Made by a program: the position numbers and the translations under genes. From Gammaproteobacteria bacterium (GTDB taxonomy: Bacteria; Pseudomonadota; Gammaproteobacteria; Pseudomonadales; Cellvibrionaceae): DNA of 64,000 nucleotides. The notes below the pieces were generated by a model. That model worked only from the letters and a program-made list of their open reading frames with translations, made no database searches and was not told the DNA's origin. This document shows, piece after piece, positions 56,039-62,806 of the stretch. Numbering within the stretch: position 1 is the first letter of the stretch; each line of letters begins with the position of its first letter. The stretch lies in the NCBI GenBank assembly GCA_021151835.1, contig JAGKWO010000016.1, positions 1 through 64,000 of the forward strand. The letters run 5' to 3'.

Positions 56039-57214
56039 CACTTCAGCTTGAAAGAAGAGAGTTACCGGTTTTGAATATGGGTGTCGAATCCTGAAACAAA
56101 ACCACAGAGGTAACTCTCATGCTACATACTAACAATCCCATCATAAAACACAAAGCCGGTTTGCTGAATTTGGCGGAAGAACTCGGTAATGTCTCCAAAG
56201 CCTGTAAGGTCATGGGGTTCTCCCGCGACACCTTTTATCGCTATCAGGAGTTGACGCAGGAAGGTGGCGTCGATGCCCTGATTAACCGGAGTAAACGCAC
56301 CCCGAACGTGAAGAACCGTGTTGATCCCACCATTGAGAAAGCGGTTCTTGATTATGCCCTGGAGCAGCCTGCCCACGGCCAGCACCGCACCAGCAATGAA
56401 TTGCGCAAGACAGGTGTCTTTGTCTCTGGAAGCGGTGTTCGCTCCATCTGGTTAAGGCATGGTGTCGAAAGCTTTAAAAAGCGATTGCAGGCATTGGAAG
56501 AGAAAGTGGCTAGCGAAGGCATCCTGTTGACTGACAGCCAGATTGCAGCACTGGAACGCAAAAAGGTTGATGATGAGGCGTCGGGCGAAATTGAAACACA
56601 TCACCCTGGTTACCTTGGATCGCAAGATACGTTTTATGTGGGTAATCTCAAAGGCGTAGGCCGCATTTATCAGCAAACGTTTATAGATACCTACTGTAAA
56701 GTGGCATTCGCAAAGCTGTACACCACCAAGACACCGATCACCTCTGCCGATCTGCTTAACGATAAGGTGCTGCCATTCTTTAGTCAGCACCAGTTACCTA
56801 TGTTAAGGATCCTGACGGATAGAGGGACAGAATATTGTGGTCGGATGGATCAACATGATTATCAGCTGTATCTGGCGATCAATGATATTGACCACACCAA
56901 AACCAGGGCTCAATCGCCACAAACCAATGGTATCTGTCAGCGCTTCCATAAAACGATATTGCAGGAGTTTTATCAAGTGACATTCCGCAAAAAACTCTAT
57001 GTCACGCTGGATGAATTGCAAAAGGATCTGGACGAATGGATGAAATACTACAACAATACGAGAACTCATCAAGGCAAGGTTTGCTGCGGTCGCACACCCA
57101 TGGAAACCTTGCTTGATGGAAAGAAGATTTGGGCTGAAAAGAATTTAGCTCAAATCTAAACTGACAGGCACTCGTAAAAACCGGTAACTGTCAGATCAGG
57201 TCTGAGCTAGTACA
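56015..57214 (+). mobile_element. IS481-family insertion sequence, 1200 bp
   Basis: Imperfect terminal inverted repeats: the left end starts TGTACTAG...GACC..ATCTGACA and the right end, read inward on the other strand, has TGTACTAG...GACC..ATCTGACA with 19 of the next 25 positions equal. A second shared block GTTACCGGTTTT lies just inside. The 7-bp direct repeat TATGACT flanks it (56008-56014 and 57215-57221), a target-site duplication. One transposase gene fills it. Confidence 0.9.
56119..57159 (+). CDS. IS481-family DDE transposase
   Basis: A 346-residue transposase. N-terminal HTH (NVSKACKVMGFSRDTFYRY at about 27-45) binds the ends. The DDE catalytic core shows the first Asp in FIDTYCKVAFAKL, the second in LTDRGTEYCG and the Glu region NGICQRFHKTILQEFY, where the last acidic residue sits. 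The C-terminal NNTRTHQG is typical of IS481/IS3 relatives. Complete and probably functional. It interrupts the GIY-YIG gene. Confidence 0.95.
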   Translation: MLHTNNPIIKHKAGLLNLAEELGNVSKACKVMGFSRDTFYRYQELTQEGGVDALINRSKRTPNVKNRVDPTIEKAVLDYALEQPAHGQHRTSNELRKTGVFVSGSGVRSIWLRHGVESFKKRLQALEEKVASEGILLTDSQIAALERKKVDDEASGEIETHHPGYLGSQDTFYVGNLKGVGRIYQQTFIDTYCKVAFAKLYTTKTPITSADLLNDKVLPFFSQHQLPMLRILTDRGTEYCGRMDQHDYQLYLAINDIDHTKTRAQSPQTNGICQRFHKTILQEFYQVTFRKKLYVTLDELQKDLDEWMKYYNNTRTHQGKVCCGRTPMETLLDGKKIWAEKNLAQI

Positions 57215-57221
57215 TATGACT

Positions 57222-57308
57222 AAAGCGTTTATGTCTATATCTGAATTAGAATTTGCCTCGGTTTCAATGAGAAGTGAAGCATTTCATCTGCTGTTGGTTC
57301 GTTCTTGA
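57222..57308 (+). pseudogene. Displaced 3' end of the GIY-YIG gene
   Basis: Directly after the right-hand target duplication the bases continue the interrupted frame: KAFMSISELEFASVSMRSEA and a final HLLLVRS stop at 57308. With codons up to 56014 this forms one continuous reading frame without shift. It is now separated from its gene by 1200 bp. Confidence 0.85.
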
Positions 57309-57417
57309 GCATCATCCCATACGGCAATTGAGACTATTAGACCGAAGCACCTTTCGTTAAAAGCAGCAAAATTATTATTAAAACAGTATAAGTTGCCACC
57401 GCTGCCGTTAATATGCA

Positions 57418-57606
57418 CTAGACACCAAGCGTGAGATTTAAATTATAGTAATAAGCATTTCCGTGTTTTTTGTATATTAGTTCTCCTCTTTCTCTTCTGT
57501 GCATCAACTCACAGTCGCTAATGCGAAGTGCTTTTTTTGTTTCTGAGCTAGATAGCCAAATATCCCCTAGTTTTTCGTTGTCATTATTTAAGTTTATCTT
57601 CTTCAA
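57418..57606 (-). CDS. Small HTH protein, excisionase/MerR-type
   Basis: A 62-residue protein with a winged-helix signature of Xis/AlpA/MerR type: IWLSSSETKKALRISDCELM followed by HRRERGELIYKKHGNAYYYN, i.e. helix-turn-helix plus wing. ATG at 57606. It lies in an AT-rich relic area. It could be a recombination directionality factor or a regulator of a decayed element; no partner recombinase is adjacent. Confidence 0.6.
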   Translation of the reverse strand: MKKINLNNDNEKLGDIWLSSSETKKALRISDCELMHRRERGELIYKKHGNAYYYNLNLTLGV

Positions 57607-57627
57607 AACTTTAATCTCTAAAGAAAA

Positions 57628-57645
57628 TGGAGGCCAAGGCCTCCA
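57628..57645 (-). terminator. Perfect 8-bp hairpin with T-rich tail on the minus strand
   Basis: TGGAGGCC-AA-GGCCTCCA is perfectly symmetrical; on the minus strand it is followed by TTTTCTTT. It lies between a minus-strand pseudogene and the small HTH gene, so it would end transcription from the right. Confidence 0.6.
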
Positions 57646-57705
57646 GATTTACGGAGCATCTGCGATGACTTCTCCATTAAGCTCCGTTTATATATTGTTC
57701 ATCTG

Positions 57706-57990
57706 CTATTGTCTTTTTTGGCTCAGATTCATTATATCGTTATCAGTAAGATGTAACGAAACACTTAGAGGAGAGTCTTTTAATGATTCAATTGCCTTAT
57801 AAAGTTTTACTACTTTATCTTTCTCAAATTCTGGCTCTTATTCAAATTGATCTTGACCGCTACTTTGTTCTGAGCCAAGTACATTCGAACTAATGATGGC
57901 TTTAACTTCGGGGCCTTCCGGTCGAAAATATATTTCATCACCATCTAGCTGATCAGCTAAATAAAACTCATTAAAGGAAATACGGTGGCA
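57706..57990 (-). pseudogene. Broken coding remnant with one in-frame stop
   Basis: On the minus strand a protein-like frame reads RISFNEFYLADQLDGDEIYF... and ...SSGQDQFE, hits TAA (57838-57840), then continues in the same frame as EPEFEKDKVVKLYKAIESLK to a second stop at 57706. The acidic, repeat-free composition looks genuinely coding. The 5' end is cut off at the IS-like repeats starting at 58001. No family recognised. Confidence 0.5.
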
Positions 57991-58000
57991 TTATCTCACA

Positions 58001-58052
58001 TATGTGTCGTCCATTCTCAACTTATGTGTCGTTTTACCCAGCTTATGTGTCG
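58001..58052 (+). repeat. Three direct copies of TATGTGTCG, IS-end-like
   Basis: TATGTGTCG occurs at 58001-58009, 58023-58031 and 58044-58052, spaced 22 and 21 bp. Regularly spaced short repeats of this kind mark transposase-binding ends, for example in the IS21 family. The pseudogene to the left breaks off here. No transposase gene remains alongside. Confidence 0.55.
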
Positions 58053-58623
58053 CTCACCGCTGAGTACGTAGTATTTGCTAGTCAGACCAAGAAAGGGCTC
58101 CACCAAAGTGAACGTATCTTCCATTGTTTGGATAATACCTCACCGCAACGCTGGTAGACCATTGTAGAGTGGTGTCGCTGCTAATGTACGGCTTTGAAAT
58201 TGCTACAGCGTTGACGCCAAGTTCTTTTAGGCGGGGCGCTTGAAAGTGACAACTCCCCCCCAAAAATCCGTGCGGAAGGTTTCGGCGCTCTCTGTGGTAG
58301 CGTCGCCCTTTGGCGATTTACCCATATTATCCTCCGGTGGCTCACTTTGACGCAGCAGTACGAATGCTCTCGGCTGATTCAGCGTTTACATGTGGTTCCA
58401 TCCACATTCATAGGCCACCCTATGCAAAGCCCACTCAACCAAGCACTCGCAGTGCTACTGTTCGTTTTGTTTTTCTTGCAATCCTGCAGTTCATGATTGT
58501 GACCCTGTATTGGTGGTGGCTCAACGAGACTTCCTCGCAAGCTCGGTTTTGCTCCTGTTGAACAGCTATTGACAGTAACTCCAAATGTAGTAACGTATGT
58601 ACATTGCAACTTTAGGTTCGTAT
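58053..58623. other. Relic-rich stretch between IS-like end and toxin-antitoxin pair
   Basis: A minus-strand frame at 58078-58263 ends with protein-like AVRYYPNNGRYVHFGGALSW, but its start is not credible, so it is probably the 3' fragment of a lost gene. The other frames here look random. The promoter of the toxin-antitoxin pair must lie near 58560-58620. Confidence 0.4.
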
Positions 58624-58881
58624 ATGACAATTACTACCATCACCAGCCGAGAATTCAATCATGATAGGGGAGGGGCCAAAAAGGCGGCCCAGAAGGGGCC
58701 GGTATTCATCACTGACCGTGGCAAACCCTCTCTTGTGTTGATGACCGCTGAGGAGTACCGGAGATTAACTGGAGAATGCCTGAACTTGGCAGAGTTGCTC
58801 TACATGCCTGGTGTCGAGAGCGTTGAACTCGAGATTTCAACGTTATCAAGTGAGCTGTTGCGCCCTGCGGATTTTTCGTAA
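58624..58881 (+). CDS. Phd/YefM-type antitoxin
   Basis: An 85-residue antitoxin. ATG at 58624 (MTITTITSREFNHDRGGAKK) is preferred to one nine codons earlier because it matches the Phd/YefM N-terminus. The DNA-binding start is followed by GPVFITDRGKPSLVLMTAEEYRRLTG, the diagnostic block. The acidic C-terminal tail would wrap the toxin. The stop overlaps the toxin start by one base (TAATG). Such antitoxins usually repress their own promoter. Confidence 0.88.
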   Translation: MTITTITSREFNHDRGGAKKAAQKGPVFITDRGKPSLVLMTAEEYRRLTGECLNLAELLYMPGVESVELEISTLSSELLRPADFS

Positions 58882-59297
58882 TGTATTTACTCGATACAAA
58901 CGTAGTGACAGAGATTCGCAAGGTGTACGGGGGTAAGGCCCATCCTAATGTCGCTCAATGGGTCAACTCGATCAATTCTTCCGACGCGTTTCTATCAGTG
59001 ATCGCCCTTCATGAGCTGGAAATTGGCGTTCAGTTAGCTGAGCAGGCGGACTCTCGAAAAGCAGGGATCTTGCGATCTTGGATAGATGATTATGTCATAC
59101 CAGTCTTCAGAGATCGGTTATTGGAAGTGTCAGGCGAGGTGGCCAAAGCGAGCGCACAGTACTGCCTCTTGGGTCCATGCCGTACTCGCGAAGCGCTCAT
59201 GGCAGCCACAGCTGACATTCATAAAATGACAATTGTTACTCGGAATACAAACGATTTCGCCAAAATGCAAATCAAGCTGCTAAATCCCTGGTTATGA
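58881..59297 (+). CDS. vapC: VapC/FitB-like PIN-domain toxin
   Basis: A 138-residue PIN-domain ribonuclease. Acidic catalytic residues are visible: Asp5 in YLLDTNVVTEI, Glu in SVIALHELEIG (about 45) and Asp residues in AATADIHKMTIVTRNTNDF (about 110-125). It is paired with the Phd/YefM-type antitoxin, a combination found in FitAB/VapBC-like modules. Free toxin would cleave RNA and arrest growth. The length is normal. A third gene follows after 9 nt. Confidence 0.9.
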   Translation: MYLLDTNVVTEIRKVYGGKAHPNVAQWVNSINSSDAFLSVIALHELEIGVQLAEQADSRKAGILRSWIDDYVIPVFRDRLLEVSGEVAKASAQYCLLGPCRTREALMAATADIHKMTIVTRNTNDFAKMQIKLLNPWL

Positions 59298-59306
59298 GGA
59301 GTTGAT

Positions 59307-60056
59307 ATGTATCGTCCGCTAAGCCCCAATGAATACGCCATAGTCAGCAAGGCCATTTACGAGGAGCGGCGCTTGGCTGGCGGCTTAGCAGATAGCATGT
59401 TCATGGCTTACACAGCTAGGGCACTTGCGCTTGATGAGCCAGAGTTCGTGATTTTCCAGGAATCCGAAGTTGAGCGAAAAGCGCGCTTGGAAGAAAAACA
59501 GCGAGAAAATGTGATTGAGTTCAAGAACGGTACTGAACTCGCACCGCTTGAATTTCTAAAAAAACTTGACGCACTTAGCGAGGGTGATAAGCCAAGTACG
59601 GAGCCCAAAAATCGATACGAATGGTTTTTTGGAGATGAGGGCAAACTTGATGCTCGATTTAAACGACTCCGGGTTAAGTTTTTTAACTCTCCGAAATACA
59701 GGAAGCTTATGCTTCAGCGGTACGTTGAATGTGGCATTTTGACGGAGCTACAGGTAGACGACGTCGAGCTTGTCGGTAGGGTTATCGGCGAATTTCACCG
59801 ACAATATCCAGGAAGTCGCCAAGGCCTGATTAGTTACTTTGAAATTTTGTTCGGCGATGCGAGTGGATTCAGCTATGAAATGGCCATGGAGCGCGAACAC
59901 TTTTTTAAAGACCCGGATTTCCGAGCGCAACTACTGAAAAAATTAAATCTACCGGAAGATATGCCGAATGAAGAAGTCCATACTCATCTGAAAAGGCGGG
60001 CACTCCAATCCGGCACCGTGACAGAGGAGCAAGCTCATGCATGGAAGATAAATTAA
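59307..60056 (+). CDS. Unknown protein co-transcribed with the PIN toxin
   Basis: A 249-residue soluble, highly charged protein that begins 9 nt after the toxin stop, with GAGGAG before its ATG. The N-terminal part (MYRPLSPNEYAIVSKAIYEE) and a middle segment (RKARLEEKQRENVIEFK) are helical; the C-terminal half has GEFHRQYPGSRQGLISYFE. I recognise no family. Its coupling to a toxin-antitoxin pair suggests a three-gene module or a passenger. Confidence 0.65.
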   Translation: MYRPLSPNEYAIVSKAIYEERRLAGGLADSMFMAYTARALALDEPEFVIFQESEVERKARLEEKQRENVIEFKNGTELAPLEFLKKLDALSEGDKPSTEPKNRYEWFFGDEGKLDARFKRLRVKFFNSPKYRKLMLQRYVECGILTELQVDDVELVGRVIGEFHRQYPGSRQGLISYFEILFGDASGFSYEMAMEREHFFKDPDFRAQLLKKLNLPEDMPNEEVHTHLKRRALQSGTVTEEQAHAWKIN

Positions 60057-60160
60057 TCCAATTCAGTGATGAGTCATTCAACTACAGGATGGATAACGAA
60101 TTGCCGCACGTGTCCTTAACGCTCGGCATTAGCGCTGTTTGCTTAAGGTGAAAAAGTTAG

Positions 60161-60730
60161 ATGAAATACTTCGTGATGGAATGTGAAGGTGAATACCCAG
60201 CACACCCAATTGCCGAGGAGCCTGATTTACTTGGGGGGCCTTGGTATGATGGGCAAAGGCTTCAAATTTCAGTGCCGACACCGTTACAGTATGAATTGGA
60301 TCCGGATTTTGACGAGGATTGTAACCTGAAGGCGATGTATGACGCTGAAGCGATTCCGCTCATGCAAAACGACTTGATCAGCGTTCTGGCTTCGGCTGGC
60401 GTGAACAATCTAGAAATTTTTCCTGCGCACCTCTTAAATCCAAATACAGGCAAAGTATACAAAAATTACCATGCGTTTAATGTAATAGGGCTTGTCGCTG
60501 CAGCGGATTATGATGCCTCAAAACTCATGCATCCTGATGAAGAGCCTGATCTACTTGATACCGACTTTGAAAGTCTCGTAATTGATGAAGAGAAAGCCAG
60601 CGGTTTTCATCTATTTCGTCTCGCCGAAAGCTGCAGTGCAATCTGCGTTTCGGAGCAAGTAAAAGACGCCATTGAGAAAAGCGGAATCCCTGGGATGGTG
60701 TTTTATGGTCCTGGTGAGTGGTCAGGCTAG
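60161..60730 (+). CDS. Orphan Imm11/DUF1629-family immunity protein
   Basis: A 189-residue member of the same family as the protein at 38964-39554. Shared pattern: MKYFVMECEGEYP versus AEYYVVEREN at the start, and FRLAESCSAICVSEQVKDAIEKSGIPG versus FELAENTSVLLMHQSIKDAI...PKG near the end. No toxin gene is adjacent. Orphan immunity genes protect against toxins of neighbours. Confidence 0.8.
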   Translation: MKYFVMECEGEYPAHPIAEEPDLLGGPWYDGQRLQISVPTPLQYELDPDFDEDCNLKAMYDAEAIPLMQNDLISVLASAGVNNLEIFPAHLLNPNTGKVYKNYHAFNVIGLVAAADYDASKLMHPDEEPDLLDTDFESLVIDEEKASGFHLFRLAESCSAICVSEQVKDAIEKSGIPGMVFYGPGEWSG

Positions 60731-60750
60731 CGAGAAAACTTCTACTGGTC

Positions 60751-60807
60751 TAGGCTTGAGGTATTGGAGTTTTGCCTTCCGTGTAAAAACTCACAGCCTG
60801 TAGCCTA
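60751..60807. repeat. 57-nt imperfect hairpin after the orphan Imm11 gene
   Basis: TAGGCT (60751-60756) pairs with AGCCTA (60802-60807) and GAGTTTT (60767-60773) with AAAACTC (60786-60792). It lacks a T-run. It may be a 3' stabilising structure or a relic recombination site. Confidence 0.5.
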
Positions 60808-60863
60808 AGTATTGATGTCTTCGTTGTTTGTTCTAGAACACTTCAATTCGCTCAGACGCTGAA

Positions 60864-60892
60864 TAAAAAAGCCCCTCTCGTTCGACAGGGGC
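60864..60892 (-). terminator. Intrinsic terminator of the minus-strand small genes
   Basis: GCCCCTCTC (60871-60879) pairs with GACAGGGGC (60884-60892) with one mismatch, and on the minus strand the stem is followed by TTTTTT. It lies about 30 nt after the stop of the gene at 60925. Confidence 0.88.
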
Positions 60893-60924
60893 ATTTTCGT
60901 ATTGTTGGCATTCCGGCCTCTGAA

Positions 60925-61137
60925 TCAAAATTGCGAGCGAATAGACATCATTGCGAACGCATGATCATTGTCTCGAAGCCAGTCCACCAACTGATTGTAC
61001 CTTTCTAACACCATGGATTTGATGAAAGTACGGTCGCTATGCTTCTCGCTGACGACCACATCGCACATCCCGCTGGTGCTATTGAAACTCACATTCATTA
61101 CATGACGGCTGTTTAATTCAAATGTTTGCTGACTCAT
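60925..61137 (-). CDS. Small conserved-looking protein, paralogue A (70 residues)
   Basis: ATG at 61137 has GGAGTG about 6 nt upstream on this strand; a longer frame exists but reads through the leader. The C-terminal MVLERYNQLVDWLRDNDHAF matches LTLEQYNERVEFLREHDHLF of the neighbouring gene, so the two are duplicated copies. The family is not recognised. A hairpin CCCTAA...TTAGGG lies in its leader. Confidence 0.65.
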   Translation of the reverse strand: MSQQTFELNSRHVMNVSFNSTSGMCDVVVSEKHSDRTFIKSMVLERYNQLVDWLRDNDHAFAMMSIRSQF

Positions 61138-61251
61138 GATGACACTCCAAACTTGATTGACTAGGGAACCCACCAAAAAGTCCTCGCATTCCAGTAAAGG
61201 CTCTTTGGAGGATTCCCTAATCGCTTGAAGCGACATTAGGGAAGCACTCAG

Positions 61252-61464
61252 CTACATCTTAAACTTCTCTCTGGCCATATTCATGCCAAAAAGGTGGTCA
61301 TGCTCTCTCAGGAATTCCACGCGCTCATTGTACTGCTCAAGGGTTAAGTCCTCGCCTTTCAGTTGATCGCCACCCCAGCGGGTGTCGACAACAGTCATGG
61401 CAATTTTTTCACCAAACTCAGCGGTAACTGTGCGGAATGCAGAAAGATTGAATGAAGTTTTCAT
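61252..61464 (-). CDS. Small conserved-looking protein, paralogue B (70 residues)
   Basis: A 70-residue protein starting MKTSFNLSAFRTVTAEFG, preceded by CAGGAGCAACC. Its C-terminal half is homologous to paralogue A, and both are acidic with Asp/His near the end (EHDHLFGMN). A conserved leader structure lies upstream. Genes of this size with long leaders are common among ICE small regulatory or anti-restriction genes, but no function is known. Confidence 0.65.
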   Translation of the reverse strand: MKTSFNLSAFRTVTAEFGEKIAMTVVDTRWGGDQLKGEDLTLEQYNERVEFLREHDHLFGMNMAREKFKM

Positions 61465-61496
61465 GGTTGCTCCTGGATTTAAATGAATAAATCGAA

Positions 61497-61543
61497 GGAG
61501 CTAACCAGCCCGGTAGGGGAGGAGTAGTCTCCCCGATGGGTGG
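61497..61543 (-). promoter_or_regulatory. Structured leader upstream of paralogue B
   Basis: Read on the minus strand: CCCATCGGGGAG, a loop, CTCCCCTACC, then GGGCTGGTTAGCTCC. Arms GGGGAG/CTCCCC pair perfectly. The order CCATCGGG...GGCTGGT..CTCC matches the leader at 29771-29803. Confidence 0.45.
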
Positions 61544-61989
61544 TGTGTGATAGAGGTGAGGGCAAGCTTGCGCTTAGCTGCAGAAGGCCCCGTGTGCAGC
61601 AAATTAAGGGTCAGTGAAGGATGTCACTGGGCATTTGCAATATCTACATTAGCGCCGGAACAAAGACTTTGCAAGCAATTCGATCATAGGGGGCTTGAAT
61701 TTTGGGGCTGAGCCGATGCAAAATCTCCAATGAATTCTTGGTTCAACAGGGAGCAGTTATGCGCAATATATCTATTTCAATTTTATCCATTCCCCCAGCG
61801 GCCCTAGCCGCCACTTCTAGTGGCCCGATCCAGGGTGCAAAAATCCCATTTGCTGGATTGCCACCGCATAGCAAAGACAAAGGTTGGGCAGTAAGATTCA
61901 GCTTGTAGGTCCGACAACACATAAAGCCAAAGCGTTGTCTTCTCGTCAAATTATTCACACCAACAATCTCTACAAAAGGAGTTGCCACC
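61544..61989. other. Region upstream of the csrA-like gene
   Basis: About 450 bases with only short, unsupported frames, such as one at 61702-61908 (+) whose second Met (61759) starts a signal-like segment. AAAGGAG lies shortly before the csrA-like ATG. No strong terminator is visible. Confidence 0.35.
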
Positions 61990-62253
61990 ATGCTGCTACT
62001 GACACGTCGCCCCGGCGAAACAATTCATATTTACACCAGCGATGGACTGATCACTGTCTGATTGAACGACTGTGATCACTACCAGTCGAGACTAGGTTTT
62101 GATGCTCCTTCCAGCGTGACAATACTCCGGGAAGAGATAGATTCTTCCGGACCAGTCTCTGGAAAGGAGAGGGCACCTGCGGAACTCTCAAAGCCCTCAC
62201 TGGCGGAGCTACCGTGTTCACCCCGAGGCTCTGATGCCGCGAAAAATAACTGA
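61990..62253 (+). pseudogene. csrA: CsrA/RsmA homologue interrupted by an in-frame TGA
   Basis: ATG 61990 reads MLLLTRRPGETIHIY...LITV, the CsrA N-terminus (normally MLILTRRVGE), then TGA at 62059-62061. The same frame continues LNDCDHYQSRLGFDAPSSVT and ILREEI, which matches CsrA strand 4-5 and the RNA-binding tail, and ends at 62253 after an atypical ~35-residue extension. CsrA is a global RNA-binding translational regulator that binds GGA motifs. One nonsense codon in otherwise conserved sequence points to a young pseudogene. Extra csrA copies are typical of ICEs of this group. Confidence 0.75.
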
Positions 62254-62806
62254 CTGGCTTTTGGTGCTTCTATGCAATCGGATATTGCAGCTTGGTTGTG
62301 CCGCCAATGACCAACGAATTCGGTGAAATGCATCCAAGTAAGCGCAGACATTTCCGTAGGTCTCTTTGGTAGACAGGTCGTAAGCAATGGTTCCAGGCTT
62401 TAACCATTAATTGATGTCGCACTTGTGGATAAATCATTTTCCAATTAATGAGGATGCTCATTTCGACCTTTAGGGATTAGCCTTTTGAATGCACAAATTT
62501 TCTAGTATTTTTGACGCCGGCCTATTGCGGATAGTTACCGGATTGATCCCAGCTGATAATCAGTAGTGCGAGCTAGCTTTGAAGAAAACTTAACTCTCAA
62601 AAATAGCTAATGAGTAGCAGAACGGAGATTGTCTCCTGCCTGACCAAGCTGACAGCTCCGCCACCCATATTTTACTTTCCTCTTGGTCAGCATGGGTCTC
62701 TCATGTATTATTTCGCACTTTTTCGCTTGGAATCGAAGGTTCTTGTCGTTGCGCGAGCATCTATTGCGTGCGCTTCTGTGTTTTACATATTTAAAAGGGA
62801 TTAACA
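62254..62806. other. Unassigned stretch before the right-hand secreted protein
   Basis: About 550 bases. A minus-strand frame at 62270-62461 and a + frame at 62610-62804 are short and unsupported. If the conjugative element ends inside the window, its right boundary should be in or near here, but no repeat of the tRNA-Pro end is visible. Confidence 0.4.

Noticed and set aside
62059..62061. TGA in csrA read as selenocysteine
   Set aside because: No SECIS-like hairpin is evident directly downstream, and CsrA proteins have no Cys or Sec at this position.
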